From: an uncultured Prevotella sp.
Lineage (GTDB): Bacteria; Bacteroidota; Bacteroidia; Bacteroidales; Bacteroidaceae
DNA: 64,000 nt
Assembly: GCA_934204655.1 (NCBI GenBank)
Contig: CAKPZJ010000005.1
Span: 57,192-121,191 of the forward strand
Direction: 5' to 3'
In this document: one piece after another, positions 1-9,513 of the stretch
Position numbering within the stretch: position 1 is the first letter of the stretch
Layout of the letters: the number at the start of each line of letters is the position of its first letter
Position numbers and translations under genes: made by a program
The notes under the pieces: generated by a model
The model's database searches: none
Seen by the model: the letters and a program-made list of their open reading frames with translations, nothing else
Told to the model about the DNA's origin: nothing

Positions 1-660
1 GGGGCCGACTTCTCCATGCGCATCTTCAACGCCGACGGCTCGGAAGCCATGATGTGCGGCAACGCCAGCCGGTGTATAGGTAAATATCTATATGAGCGCG
101 GCCTGACTACCAAGACCGCCATACGGCTCGAGACGCTATCGGGGGTAAAGACCCTGATGCTCACCCTGTCGGCCAACGGGCGCTCGGTAGAAAACGTCAC
201 GGTAGACATGTTGCAACCCACCCTCCACTGCGCCGCGCAGTACGATGAGCAGGTGGGAGTTGATGCCCTTCGAGAGATAGGGCATCCTTTGTTTGTATCC
301 ATGGGTAACCCCCACTGCGTTATCTTCGTAGACGACCTGAGCCGGGTGGACATCGCGTGCGAGGGTGCCCGCCTGGAGCGTTACGCGGCTTTCCCCCAGC
401 GATGCAACATCGAGTTTGCCCAACTCACGGAGCCGGCCACCCTACGCACCCGGGTATGGGAGCGTGGGTCGGGCATCACCATGGCCTGCGGTACCGGGGC
501 CTGCGCCACGGCCGTAGCCGCCGCCACATTAGGTATAGCCCCACGCCAGAGCCGCATCGTGATGGATGGCGGCACACTCACCATAGACTGGCAGGCCGAC
601 GACCACGTCATGCTCAGCGGGCCGGCCGCCTTTGTCTTCGAGGGCGACATCGCGCTCTGA
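1..660 (+). CDS. dapF: Diaminopimelate epimerase (5' end outside the window)
   Basis: Converts LL-diaminopimelate to meso-diaminopimelate for lysine and peptidoglycan synthesis in the cytoplasm. The reading frame is open from base 1, so the gene enters from the left; 219 residues are visible against about 270-280 for the family, so roughly 50-60 N-terminal residues are missing. Both catalytic cysteines are visible in their usual motifs: MCGNASRC near visible residue 19 and MACGTGAC near residue 163. The two-fold pseudo-symmetry of the family (one cysteine per half) is therefore complete. It is followed 74 bp later by dapL, which makes its substrate, so the two probably form an operon. The identification is firm; only the start is unknown. 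Confidence 0.95.
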   Translation, partial: GADFSMRIFNADGSEAMMCGNASRCIGKYLYERGLTTKTAIRLETLSGVKTLMLTLSANGRSVENVTVDMLQPTLHCAAQYDEQVGVDALREIGHPLFVSMGNPHCVIFVDDLSRVDIACEGARLERYAAFPQRCNIEFAQLTEPATLRTRVWERGSGITMACGTGACATAVAAATLGIAPRQSRIVMDGGTLTIDWQADDHVMLSGPAAFVFEGDIAL

Positions 661-734
661 CCCATACCCGCGTGGGGGCTGGCAGCCACCAGCGCGGCCA
701 ACATTCATACAGGATATTATAATATTGTAGATAT

Positions 735-1967
735 ATGGCATTAGTTAACGAGCACTTTCTGAAACTATCCAACAATTACCTCTTCGCAGACATAGCCAAG
801 AAGGTAAACGCCTTCAAGGTTTCGCATCCCAAGGCCGAAGTTATCAGCCTGGGAATAGGCGATGTAACCCAGCCGCTGTGCCCAGCCGTCATCGAGGCCA
901 TGCACCGCGCCGTAGACGAAATGGCTACCAAGGCCACCTTCCGCGGCTACGGGCCTGAGCATGGTTACGACTTTCTGCGCGAGGCCATCCTCAAGAACGA
1001 CTTCCTCTCCCGCGGCATCCATCTGGACCCCAGCGAGATTTTTGTCAACGACGGCGCCAAGAGCGACACCGGCAACATCCAGGAAATAGTGCGCTGGGAC
1101 AACTCGGTGGGTGTTACCGACCCCATCTACCCCGTGTACATAGACTCTAACGCCATGATAGGGCGCGCCGGCACCTTCAGCGACGGCAGGTGGAGCAACG
1201 TCACCTACTTCCCATGCACAGCCGAGAACGGTTTCATCCCCCAGTTGCCAGACCACCGTGTCGACATGATTTACCTGTGCTATCCCAACAACCCCACTGG
1301 CACCGTGCTGCCTAAAGAGGAACTGCGCAAGTGGGTAAACTACGCCCTGCACAACGACGCCATCATTTTCTACGATGCTGCTTACGAGGCGTACATCCAG
1401 GACGACAGTATTCCGCACTCTATCTATGAAATCAAGGGTGCCCGCAAGTGCGCCATCGAGTTTCACAGTTACTCTAAGACGGCTGGCTTCACCGGCGTGC
1501 GCTGTGGGTACACCGTCATTCCCCACGAGCTGAAGGCCATTACCATTGACGGCCGGCAGACGGTAGAACTCAACCACCTGTGGGAGCGCCGTCAGAGTAC
1601 CAAGTTCAATGGTACCAGCTACATATCCCAGCGTGCTGCCGAGGCCACCTATACCCCCGAGGGCAAGGCCCAGACACGTGCCACCATCGACTACTACATG
1701 GGCAACGCCCGCATTATGACCGAGAACCTGCGCCGCATGGGCTTCCAGGTTTACGGTGGCCAGAACGCGCCCTACCTCTGGGTGCGCACGCCCAACGGCG
1801 AGAGCAGCTGGCGCTTCTTCGAGCAACTGCTCTACGGTGCCTCAGTGGTATGTACCCCCGGAGTGGGCTTCGGGCCCAGCGGCGAGGGCTACTTCCGCCT
1901 TACCGCCTTTGGCGAGCGCGACAAGTGCGAGGAGGCCATGGCCCGCATAGCCCAATGGATAGGCTGA
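735..1967 (+). CDS. dapL: LL-diaminopimelate aminotransferase
   Basis: A 410-residue class I/II PLP aminotransferase that turns tetrahydrodipicolinate directly into LL-diaminopimelate, bypassing the succinylase and acetylase steps of lysine synthesis. Visible features: the N-terminal LSNNYLFADIAKKVNAF stretch typical of DapL, YPNNPTG at the cofactor pocket, and the PLP lysine in SYSKTAGFTGVR (Lys248). Length matches the family. It sits 74 bp after dapF, which epimerises its product, giving the DapL-DapF pair used by Bacteroidetes, plants and Chlamydia. A hairpin with a T run follows the stop. The ATG at 735 is the first one that leaves the conserved N terminus intact. Confidence 0.95.
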   Translation: MALVNEHFLKLSNNYLFADIAKKVNAFKVSHPKAEVISLGIGDVTQPLCPAVIEAMHRAVDEMATKATFRGYGPEHGYDFLREAILKNDFLSRGIHLDPSEIFVNDGAKSDTGNIQEIVRWDNSVGVTDPIYPVYIDSNAMIGRAGTFSDGRWSNVTYFPCTAENGFIPQLPDHRVDMIYLCYPNNPTGTVLPKEELRKWVNYALHNDAIIFYDAAYEAYIQDDSIPHSIYEIKGARKCAIEFHSYSKTAGFTGVRCGYTVIPHELKAITIDGRQTVELNHLWERRQSTKFNGTSYISQRAAEATYTPEGKAQTRATIDYYMGNARIMTENLRRMGFQVYGGQNAPYLWVRTPNGESSWRFFEQLLYGASVVCTPGVGFGPSGEGYFRLTAFGERDKCEEAMARIAQWIG

Positions 1968-1990
1968 ACCCACGGCGGCAGTAAAATAAA

Positions 1991-2021
1991 CGGACAGGGC
2001 TGAGCCTGTGACGTTTTTTTT
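1991..2021 (+). terminator. Terminator after dapF-dapL
   Basis: CGGACAGG and CCTGTGACG pair around GCTGAG and are followed by eight T residues, a standard intrinsic terminator 24 bp after the dapL stop. Confidence 0.75.
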
Positions 2022-2024
2022 CAG

Positions 2025-2032
2025 TACCTTTG
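2025..2032 (+). promoter_or_regulatory. Bacteroidetes -7 box of glnN
   Basis: TACCTTTG followed by C fits the Bacteroidetes TAnnTTTG element and lies just after the dapL terminator. It would leave a leader of about 105 nt before glnN. No clear -33 TTTG is visible, which may mean activator dependence. Confidence 0.55.
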
Positions 2033-2143
2033 CATGCGTCAGCACCCCCGCAGGCATCAGCCTTACCGCCGCCACAGCGCCGCGGCATCGCATAACCGAC
2101 ATAAAAATACATAGATATTCTAACACAAAGATTTTAGGAGACA

Positions 2144-4333
2144 ATGGCAAATTTGAGATTTGAGGTTGTGGCAGAGGCGTTCCGCAAGCGCCCTGTCGAA
2201 GTGGCTGCCCCGAAGCAGCGCCCGTCCGAATTTTTCGGAAAGTATGTTTTCAACCGTGCCAAGATGTACAAGTATCTGCCCGCAGACGTCTACGCCAAGC
2301 TGACAGACGTGATAGACCATGGCACGCGGCTGGATCGCTCCATAGCCGATGCTGTGGCAGCCGGCATGAAGCAATGGGCGCAAGAGAATGGCGTTACCCA
2401 CTACACCCACTGGTTCCAGCCACTTACCGAGGGCACAGCCGAGAAGCACGATGCCTTTGTGGAGCACGACGGAAAGGGCGGCATGATAGAGGAGTTTACC
2501 GGTAAGCTGCTCGTACAGCAGGAACCCGATGCCTCCAGTTTCCCCTCGGGCGGCATCCGTAACACCTTCGAAGCCCGCGGCTACTCAGCCTGGGATCCTA
2601 CATCGCCTGTATTCATCATAGACGATACCCTCTGCATCCCCACGATATTCATTTCATATACCGGCGAGTCGCTGGACTACAAGGCACCCCTGCTGCGTGC
2701 GCTGCGAGCTGTAGACGAGGCCGCCACGAGCGTGGCCCACTACTTCTATCCCAACGTGAAGAAGACACAGGCCAACCTGGGCTGGGAGCAGGAGTACTTC
2801 CTGATCGACGAGGGTCTCTACTATGCCCGGCCAGACCTCATGCTCACTGGCCGAACCCTCATGGGGCACGACTCGGCCAAGAACCAGCAGATGGACGACC
2901 ACTATTTCGGCATAATTCCCGAACGCGTGCAAGCATTTATGAAAGACCTGGAGAACAAGGCCCTCGAACTGGGCATACCGTGTAAGACCAGGCACAACGA
3001 GGTGGCTCCTAACCAGTTCGAGCTGGCTCCCATATTCGAGGAGTGCAACTTGGCGGTAGACCACAACATGCTTATCATGTCGCTGATGAAGAAGGTGGCC
3101 CGCAGACATGGCTTCCGCGTGCTGCTGCACGAGAAACCGTTTGCCGGGATTAACGGCTCAGGTAAGCACAACAACTGGAGCCTCTCTACCGATACGGGCG
3201 TGCTGCTCCATGCCCCTGGCAAGAGCGCCGAGGATAACCTGCGCTTCGTGGTGTTCATCGTCGAGACGCTGATGGGCGTGTACCGTCACAACGGACTTAT
3301 CAAGGCATCGATAATGAGTGCCACCAACGCACACCGACTGGGTGCCAACGAGGCACCACCCGCCATTATCTCCAGTTTCCTGGGTCGCCAGCTCTCTGAC
3401 CTGCTCGAACACATCGTCAAAGCAGACAAAGACGACCTCTTCTCCATGAAGGGCAAGCAGGGCATGAAGCTCGACATTCCTGGAATACCTGAGCTGCTCA
3501 TTGACAACACCGACCGTAACCGCACATCACCCTTTGCCTTTACGGGCAACCGCTTCGAGTTCCGTGCCGTAGGTTCCGAGGCCAACTGCGCATCGGCTAT
3601 GATAGCCCTCAACGGTGCCGTGGCCGAGGCCCTCAACAACTTCAAGACGCGGGTAGACGCTCTCATCGCTAAGGGCGAGGACAAGATAAGCGCCATCATC
3701 GACGTGGTACGCGAGGACATCACTACCTGCCAGCCCATACACTTCGATGGCAACGGATACTCGGACGAGTGGATAGCCGAGGCCAAGCGCCGCGGTCTGG
3801 ACTGCGAGACCAGCTGTCCCGTGATATTCGACCGCTACCTGGACAAGGCCAGCGTCAAGATGTTTGAGTCGCTCAACATCATGAAGCGCAACGAGCTCGA
3901 AGCCCGAAACGAGGTTAAGTGGGAAACGTACACTAAGAAGATACAGATAGAGGCTCGCGTAATGGGCGACCTGTCCATGAACCACATCATACCCGTGGCT
4001 ACGCACTACCAGAGCCAGCTGGCTAAGAACGTGGAGAACATGTACGCCATATTCAGTGCCGACGAGGCTGCCCAGCTTACCGCCCGCAACAAGAAGATTA
4101 TCAAGGAGATTGCCGAGCGTACCCAGATAATAGAGACGGGGGTAGAGGAACTGGTTAACGCCCGCAAGGTGGCCAACAAGATAGCCGACGAGCGCACCAA
4201 GGCCGTGGCCTATCACGACACGGTGGCTCCTAAGATGGAGGAGATACGCTACCAGATAGACAAGCTCGAACTCGTAGTGAGCGATGAGCTCTGGACACTG
4301 CCTAAGTACCGCGAAATGCTCTTCATACGCTAA
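2144..4333 (+). CDS. glnN: Glutamine synthetase, type III
   Basis: ATP-dependent condensation of glutamate and ammonia to glutamine in the cytoplasm. At 729 residues this is the large GSIII form characteristic of Bacteroidetes, rather than the 470-residue GSI. The N-terminal segment has RPSEFFGKYVFNRAKM, and the catalytic domain shows the signatures EVAPNQFELAP, INGSGKHNNWS and NRTSPFAFTGNRFEFRA. The long helical C-terminal region (about residues 600-729) is typical of GSIII. It has its own promoter and a strong terminator, so it is probably monocistronic. It works with gltB-gltD at 10.3-16.2 kb as the GS/GOGAT pathway. The start at 2144 follows a purine-rich TTTTAGGAGACA leader. Confidence 0.97.
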   Translation: MANLRFEVVAEAFRKRPVEVAAPKQRPSEFFGKYVFNRAKMYKYLPADVYAKLTDVIDHGTRLDRSIADAVAAGMKQWAQENGVTHYTHWFQPLTEGTAEKHDAFVEHDGKGGMIEEFTGKLLVQQEPDASSFPSGGIRNTFEARGYSAWDPTSPVFIIDDTLCIPTIFISYTGESLDYKAPLLRALRAVDEAATSVAHYFYPNVKKTQANLGWEQEYFLIDEGLYYARPDLMLTGRTLMGHDSAKNQQMDDHYFGIIPERVQAFMKDLENKALELGIPCKTRHNEVAPNQFELAPIFEECNLAVDHNMLIMSLMKKVARRHGFRVLLHEKPFAGINGSGKHNNWSLSTDTGVLLHAPGKSAEDNLRFVVFIVETLMGVYRHNGLIKASIMSATNAHRLGANEAPPAIISSFLGRQLSDLLEHIVKADKDDLFSMKGKQGMKLDIPGIPELLIDNTDRNRTSPFAFTGNRFEFRAVGSEANCASAMIALNGAVAEALNNFKTRVDALIAKGEDKISAIIDVVREDITTCQPIHFDGNGYSDEWIAEAKRRGLDCETSCPVIFDRYLDKASVKMFESLNIMKRNELEARNEVKWETYTKKIQIEARVMGDLSMNHIIPVATHYQSQLAKNVENMYAIFSADEAAQLTARNKKIIKEIAERTQIIETGVEELVNARKVANKIADERTKAVAYHDTVAPKMEEIRYQIDKLELVVSDELWTLPKYREMLFIR

Positions 4334-4373
4334 TAGAACATTACAGGCAAGCATTGGCAGCCCTAAAATAACA

Positions 4374-4424
4374 GCGAACCGGAAACTGGTGTTACCGCCA
4401 GGTTTCCGGTTCGCTTTCTTTTTA
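4374..4424 (+). terminator. Terminator after glnN
   Basis: A stem of about 16 bp (GCGAACCGGAAACTGG against CCAGGTTTCCGGTTCGC, one bulge) followed by TTTCTTTTT. It lies between convergent genes (glnN and the minus-strand gene ending at 4469). Confidence 0.85.
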
Positions 4425-4468
4425 AACGCTGTGGTCGTCGCTATGCCATGAGTGCTTACCCATAGGTC

Positions 4469-5230
4469 TTAGGGCTGGGGCTCCCCGTGACGCAGGCGGG
4501 TAACAGTTGCCTTGCGTATATTCAGCAGGGCGTTAGTGGGCAGGGCGCTCTTCCGTTCTGCCAGCATGGGATGATCCAGATAGCCCATACACTCCCTGGC
4601 AGCGGCCAAGAAAGCAGCACGGTGGGCATAGCCCTTGTCCGTGAGCAGTATTTTCAGGAAGATGGGCGTTCGCTTACTTTTAACCATATAGACGGCCACA
4701 CTGTGGGTAAACCGCCCGAGACAGGGCTTGGCCACGGGAAAGTCTACGATATACACCGAGTCGGCATGGCCCCACTGCATGGCCTCGGCACCACCCATCC
4801 GGGTTACCGGAATGACAGACAGCGATGCCCTGTCGACACCCTCCTGGGCCATGGCTACCTCTATCTCATCGGCAACCTGTTTCTGGCAACAGGCAAAAGC
4901 CAGGTCGGGCGTGGTGTCTACCTTACTGCGGACAAATATCAAATAGGGATATAGTATCATGCACTCCTGGTCTTTGCTCAGAACCGTCGCACAGTACAGA
5001 TACCGCCCCCTGTTGCCCGCAAGCGGGCTTCCCCAAGTGTCATTGGGGGCATACTCCATCAGATTCATGGCATCTGCACCACCAACAAACCCCGTGGGTA
5101 CAGCCGTACTTACTCCAAACACGCTATCGTTATACACTGATAACTGCCGGAGCCACTGGCTCCCTACACTCTTTGCCGATACGGCCATCGTGGGCAGCCC
5201 CATCAAGGCAATGACAAGAAGTCTTTTCAT
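4469..5230 (-). CDS. Unrecognised exported protein, 253 aa
   Basis: I do not recognise the family. The N terminus MKRLLVIALMGLPTMAVSA is a plausible Sec signal peptide with cleavage after AVSA, so the product is likely periplasmic. The mature part has two adjacent cysteines in LAFACCQKQV and scattered single cysteines, no repeats and no further membrane segment. Wording such as LYPYLIFVRSK and VDFPVAKPCLGRF gives no hint of enzymatic motifs. It stands alone: convergent with glnN on one side and facing an intergenic region on the other, with a TATCTTTG -7 box about 40 bp upstream. The clean signal peptide and promoter argue that it is a real gene. Confidence 0.75.
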   Translation of the reverse strand: MKRLLVIALMGLPTMAVSAKSVGSQWLRQLSVYNDSVFGVSTAVPTGFVGGADAMNLMEYAPNDTWGSPLAGNRGRYLYCATVLSKDQECMILYPYLIFVRSKVDTTPDLAFACCQKQVADEIEVAMAQEGVDRASLSVIPVTRMGGAEAMQWGHADSVYIVDFPVAKPCLGRFTHSVAVYMVKSKRTPIFLKILLTDKGYAHRAAFLAAARECMGYLDHPMLAERKSALPTNALLNIRKATVTRLRHGEPQP

Positions 5231-5272
5231 AAGCGATAAGTTTTACAAGTCAGTTAATTCTCTTTATTAACG

Positions 5273-5280
5273 CAAAGATA
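5273..5280 (-). promoter_or_regulatory. -7 box for the exported protein at 4469-5230
   Basis: On the minus strand this reads TATCTTTG followed by C, an exact TAnnTTTG match 43 nt before the start codon. Confidence 0.6.
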
Positions 5281-5397
5281 GCGGACAAACTGATACAAAA
5301 TACCACTTCTGCTGTTTTTTTAACAAATATTAATGCAATGATAATCTCCTGTCATCCATTGACACTCATTGTAGTAAACGAAAACAGCATGTCCATC

Positions 5398-5437
5398 CAT
5401 CGTGGTCATCGCTCCGAAGTCGGCGATGGCCACGATG
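5398..5437. other. Hairpin in the gap before trpB2
   Basis: CATCGTGG and CATCGC pair with GCGATG and CCACGATG around TCCGAAGTCG. A second small palindrome, CATTCTAAG/CTTAGAATG, lies at 5503-5521. The gap 5231-5690 has no credible gene. It holds these hairpins, one copy of the dispersed GCAAGCCGAG-type repeat and the trpB2 promoter. Confidence 0.5.
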
Positions 5438-5552
5438 GCGGTTCTAAGGTTTGGAATGTAGATTGGGTGGTTGCAGATGACCGTACACGACCTCAGTATG
5501 TACATTCTAAGGCTTAGAATGGAGCCAGCGGGAGCGGCTAAGCGTATAGAAG

Positions 5553-5618
5553 AGTACTAACCGAGCGCCATGAACTTGCCCAGATGGCCGAGGCACCGCC
5601 TATTTTAAAGAAAAATCA
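5553..5618 (+). repeat. Dispersed repeat family 1, diverged copy
   Basis: Contains CCGAGCGCCATGAACTTGCC and ATGGCCGAGGCACCGCC followed by TATTTT and an A-rich end, matching the copies at 31391, 31825, 38145, 38213, 39484 and 49145. It lacks the leading GCAAG. It lies upstream of, and in the same direction as, trpB2. Confidence 0.7.
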
Positions 5619-5652
5619 TGGGGCCTACGGCCGAGGTTTAGGATTTTATTAT

Positions 5653-5660
5653 TACTTTTG
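5653..5660 (+). promoter_or_regulatory. -7 box of trpB2
   Basis: TACTTTTG, an exact TAnnTTTG element 30 nt before the start codon. No good -33 TTTG is seen; GTTTAGG lies at about the right distance. Confidence 0.6.
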
Positions 5661-5690
5661 TAGCTAAGAGAATCACAACTACCGTAAGAC

Positions 5691-7055
5691 ATGAAAAGAC
5701 AGAAGAAATATCTGCTCGAAGAAGACCAGATACCCGAGCAGTGGTACAATATCCAGGCCGACATGCCCAACAAGCCGCTGCCGCCCCTGAACCCACAGAC
5801 ACATGAACCTCTGAAGGCCGAGGACTTGGCCCACATCTTCAACATGGAGTGCAGCCGACAGGAGCTGGACACCGAGCACGCATGGATAGACATACCCGAG
5901 GAGGTGAGGGATATGTATAAGTACTACCGGTCCACTCCGCTGGTTCGCGCCTACGCCCTGGAGAAAGCACTGGACACACCGGCTCACATATACTTCAAGA
6001 ATGAGAGCGTCAACCCGCTCGGCTCGCACAAGATAAACTCTGCCCTGCCCCAGTGTTACTACTGCAAGAAGGAGGGAGTTACCAATGTGACCACCGAGAC
6101 GGGTGCCGGACAGTGGGGAGCCGCCCTGTCGTATGCCGCCAAGATATTCGGGCTGGAGGCTGCCGTGTACCAGGTCAAGATAACCATGAAGCAGAAGCCC
6201 TACCGCTCTATCTTGATGCGCACCTTTGGTGCCACGGTCGAGGGGTCGCCCTCGATGTCGACACGGGCAGGCAAGAACATCATAACGCGCGACCCCCTCA
6301 ACCCAGGGTCGCTTGGCACGGCCATATCCGAAGCCGTGGAGCTGGCCATGCAGACACCCAACTGTAAGTACACCCTCGGGTCGGTACTCAACCACGTGGG
6401 CCTGCACCAGACGGTCATCGGCCTGGAGGCCGAGAAGCAGATGGCCATGGCCGAGGAATATCCCGACACGGTGATAGCCTGTTTCGGCGGCGGCAGCAAC
6501 TTCGGCGGCATCGCCTTCCCATTCATGCGCCACACCATCCGCGACGGCCGCAAGACCAACTTCATAGCCGCCGAGCCCGAGAGCTGCCCCAAGCTCACCC
6601 GCGGCAAGTTCGAGTACGACTTTGGTGACGAGGCCGGTTACACACCACTGCTGCCCATGTACACCTTGGGCCACGAGTTCAAGCCGGCTAACATCCACGC
6701 CGGCGGTCTGCGTTACCACGGTGCCGGCATGATCGTATCGCAGCTCATCAAGGACGGCTACATGCACGGAGTAGACATCCCGCAGTTAGAGAGTTTCCAG
6801 GCCGGTATTCTCTTCTCTCGCACCGAGGGCATCGTACCTGCCCCCGAGAGCTGTCACGCCATCGCGGCCACTATCCGCGAGGCCCTCAGGTGCAAAGAGG
6901 CTGGCGAGCAGAAGACTATCCTCTTCTGTCTGAGCGGCCACGGCCTAATAGACATGCCGTCGTACGACAGCTATCTCAATGGCGACCTGCAGAACTACAC
7001 ACTGAGCGACGAGGAACTGCAACACTATCTGGACCAGGTGCCCAAAGTGCTGTAA
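5691..7055 (+). CDS. trpB: Tryptophan synthase beta chain, TrpB2 type
   Basis: A 454-residue fold-type II PLP enzyme joining indole to serine. The extended N terminus and motifs (RSTPLVRAYALEKAL, NPLGSHKINSA with PLP Lys114, ETGAGQWGAAL, GGGSNFGG for phosphate binding, AGGLRYHG) mark the longer TrpB2 subfamily rather than the roughly 395-residue TrpB1 that complexes with TrpA. No trpA or other trp gene is nearby; the gene is flanked by its own promoter and a terminator. A salvage role (free indole to tryptophan) is the usual inference for stand-alone TrpB2, but the window cannot show whether a TrpB1 exists elsewhere. Confidence 0.92.
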   Translation: MKRQKKYLLEEDQIPEQWYNIQADMPNKPLPPLNPQTHEPLKAEDLAHIFNMECSRQELDTEHAWIDIPEEVRDMYKYYRSTPLVRAYALEKALDTPAHIYFKNESVNPLGSHKINSALPQCYYCKKEGVTNVTTETGAGQWGAALSYAAKIFGLEAAVYQVKITMKQKPYRSILMRTFGATVEGSPSMSTRAGKNIITRDPLNPGSLGTAISEAVELAMQTPNCKYTLGSVLNHVGLHQTVIGLEAEKQMAMAEEYPDTVIACFGGGSNFGGIAFPFMRHTIRDGRKTNFIAAEPESCPKLTRGKFEYDFGDEAGYTPLLPMYTLGHEFKPANIHAGGLRYHGAGMIVSQLIKDGYMHGVDIPQLESFQAGILFSRTEGIVPAPESCHAIAATIREALRCKEAGEQKTILFCLSGHGLIDMPSYDSYLNGDLQNYTLSDEELQHYLDQVPKVL

Positions 7056-7077
7056 GCAGCCCCATCACCCACAACCG

Positions 7078-7120
7078 AGTAGGAGGTAAATACTAATAGT
7101 AGGTGTTTATCTCCTACTTT
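7078..7120. terminator. Terminator between trpB2 and the convergent outer membrane gene
   Basis: AGTAGGAG pairs with CTCCTACT, extended by GTAAA against TTTAT, and is followed by TTTCGTATTT on the plus strand. Confidence 0.65.
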
Positions 7121-7205
7121 CGTATTTACCGTACATACGACACCGCATACGGTGGTACCTATTTTGGGTGCAATTCGAGATATTCACCCATTAAAGCTTT
7201 TTATG

Positions 7206-9512
7206 CTATAGTCGACGTTGTTCAGCGTTGCCCGCTCCGGTACCACGGAACTTACTACGCGTACTATTGAAATTATAGCTCACCGTAAGTTCCACTTTAC
7301 GCACCGTATTGTTGCCTACGCTCCAGTTGAGCACATCGGCTGTCTGCATCCACTTACGGTTAGAGTAGGTGTTAAACAAGTCGGTCACCGCCAGATTCAG
7401 ATTCCATTTGTTTTTGGCCAATGTCTTCGACACATTCATATCTACCCTAAACTGCTGGTGGTTGGTATTCAGCCCGTCGTGTGCTAAAGACGAATACAAG
7501 ATGTTGAAAAAGACAAAAGTACTCTTAGGCAGTACCACCATATTCTTAATTGACGCACTATATAGAGGCTTGTTGAATTTTCCACCTTGGTATGTAATAA
7601 ACTGCTGACTATAGGAAGCCTCAATCGTAGGACGCCAAGCACCTAACTGAAAGCCATAGGCAGCACCTATCGACAAACTTTTATAGATATGCAAATTGAA
7701 CGTACGCAGAGCCAAAACAGAGTCGGCTTGCTCCAATGGGAAATAAGAAGTAAGCAGATGATTTCGACTATATCTGCCATTGGCTGTAATCTTCAGTTTA
7801 CCCAAGCTGGCCACCAGTCCCAATTTATGGACATTGGCACTACGCAACAACGGATTTCCCACTTTATAAACATAGTCCGACACAAAACTTGTAGAATTGT
7901 TAAGTTGCTGGTATGTGGGACGCGCCACGCTATAATCATAAGAAAGAGACACACGGTTGCCGCCTTTGGTATATGACACTACTACAGACGGATATAGAAG
8001 TGTGCTGGTGTAACTGGCATCGGCATCATATCTATTGTTTGAATAGTAATTGAAATTGACATGTTCCGCTCGCAGACCCAAAGAGAGCGAAAAGTTTTTC
8101 AGTCTGACATAACCATCCCAGAACAGTGCATAGTTATTCTGCTCAGACACACTCTTGCTGCTGCTCATAGCGGTCTGTAGCGTACCCACAATGCCATTAT
8201 CTGACTCCATTCTGGTACGCGATGCCTCGCCACCTATTTTCATATCCATACCCCATAGGGGAAAACCGTATATAGCCTTACCTGCATACAGCCACGAGTT
8301 GAAATGATTTGTTTCCAACAGAGTTTTCCCCTCGTTGGCAAAGTTCTTGTTCTGACCATATAAACCATTGATGTGAAGCATATCTACATCAGTCTGAAAC
8401 AGCCTACGTTTGGACATTTCATGACGATAATATCCATTGACCAAATGATAGTTCTGCCGTATGGAGTAGTCGGCATTCCAGCCACGCGCTAATCTCCGGC
8501 TGCCATTATAAAAGCTCTCTGTCAGGGCTGTACCACTGCAAACATTCTGGTTGGGATGTAGCATATAGACATACTTGAAGCCAGCCGACACGCTATTATC
8601 CGCTGTATAGTTGATGCCCATAGTCCCTCCCAATTGCGATATTTTATTGTTAGCATCATTACGACTGACTACCGAACGCTTATCAAACGCCAAATATTCC
8701 TCACTACACTCATGCGAAGCACTATAGGCATACTGAAGATTGCCGAAGATATCCCAGCGTTTCACACGATAGTTGAGGTCGGCAAAGGCTGCTTCGCCCA
8801 CACGGTTCTGTCCCGTAAGCTGACCAAACAGCATGCCACTCCATCCATCGCCTTGTTTTCTGATGGTAGTAATACGTATCACAGACTCTGTCCCTGACGG
8901 ATATTCAGGCCCTGGCGCCATAATTATCTCCACTTTCTTTATCTGAGAAGGCACTATTCGTTTTAGTTCCTCTTGTCGCAAGATACGTCGATTATCTACA
9001 TAGTATATAGGGGCACCTCGCCCAAATACCTTGACACTCTTGCCATCGGTCGTGATGAAAGGCAGCTGCCCAAGCATATCATTGAGAGTGCCCATTTTGG
9101 CCAATGGAGTTTGTTCTACATTGGCCACCAATCCCCTATTGTCAAAATGCACAGCATCGGCCTTTACCACTACCTCTTTCAAAGCCGCCACTTCAGCCGT
9201 CAATAGGACATTACCCATATTTCCACCACCAACCACCTTGCACTCTTTACGTTCATAACCCAGCATAGACACACGCACTAATGCCTCCTCGGGAACCTCA
9301 CTTATCTCAAAGCTACCATCATCACCACTTGTTGTACCTTTTACAAAAGTAGTGTCCGGCAATGCGTATACCACCACATTAGTATAGGGCAAGGGGGAAC
9401 CAGTACCCTGATCTACGATTTTTCCTTTAACCACACACTGTGCGCTCGTTAGTTGGGATACCATACTAAGCATACTCGCCACTAAAATCAACACATTTTT
9501 TTTCATGGTCAT
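7206..9512 (-). CDS. Outer membrane beta-barrel protein with carboxypeptidase-like N-terminal domain
   Basis: A 768-residue protein of the TonB-receptor-like OMP_b-brl_3 type. A signal peptide (start MTMKKNVLILV, cleavage near TSAQ) is followed by a CarboxypepD_reg-like beta-sandwich (GKIVDQGTGSPLPYTNVVV, residues about 28-110), a plug-like domain (LNDMLGQLPFITTDG, PGPEYPSGTESVIRI, to about residue 215) and a long aromatic-rich barrel to the C terminus. Such proteins bind or import substrates, but no SusD partner, TonB or sigma/anti-sigma pair is adjacent, so the ligand is unknown. The gene is visibly richer in A+T than its neighbours and lies 2 bp after a transposase remnant, suggesting acquisition. 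The second Met (MKKN) is an equally good start. Confidence 0.85.
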   Translation of the reverse strand: MTMKKNVLILVASMLSMVSQLTSAQCVVKGKIVDQGTGSPLPYTNVVVYALPDTTFVKGTTSGDDGSFEISEVPEEALVRVSMLGYERKECKVVGGGNMGNVLLTAEVAALKEVVVKADAVHFDNRGLVANVEQTPLAKMGTLNDMLGQLPFITTDGKSVKVFGRGAPIYYVDNRRILRQEELKRIVPSQIKKVEIIMAPGPEYPSGTESVIRITTIRKQGDGWSGMLFGQLTGQNRVGEAAFADLNYRVKRWDIFGNLQYAYSASHECSEEYLAFDKRSVVSRNDANNKISQLGGTMGINYTADNSVSAGFKYVYMLHPNQNVCSGTALTESFYNGSRRLARGWNADYSIRQNYHLVNGYYRHEMSKRRLFQTDVDMLHINGLYGQNKNFANEGKTLLETNHFNSWLYAGKAIYGFPLWGMDMKIGGEASRTRMESDNGIVGTLQTAMSSSKSVSEQNNYALFWDGYVRLKNFSLSLGLRAEHVNFNYYSNNRYDADASYTSTLLYPSVVVSYTKGGNRVSLSYDYSVARPTYQQLNNSTSFVSDYVYKVGNPLLRSANVHKLGLVASLGKLKITANGRYSRNHLLTSYFPLEQADSVLALRTFNLHIYKSLSIGAAYGFQLGAWRPTIEASYSQQFITYQGGKFNKPLYSASIKNMVVLPKSTFVFFNILYSSLAHDGLNTNHQQFRVDMNVSKTLAKNKWNLNLAVTDLFNTYSNRKWMQTADVLNWSVGNNTVRKVELTVSYNFNSTRSKFRGTGAGNAEQRRL

Positions 9513-9513
9513 T

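Noticed and set aside
7206..9512. Classical SusC/SusD polysaccharide utilisation locus
   Set aside because: The barrel protein is of the shorter OMP_b-brl_3 type and has no SusD-like lipoprotein, sigma/anti-sigma pair or glycosidase beside it; the same holds for 26999-29557.
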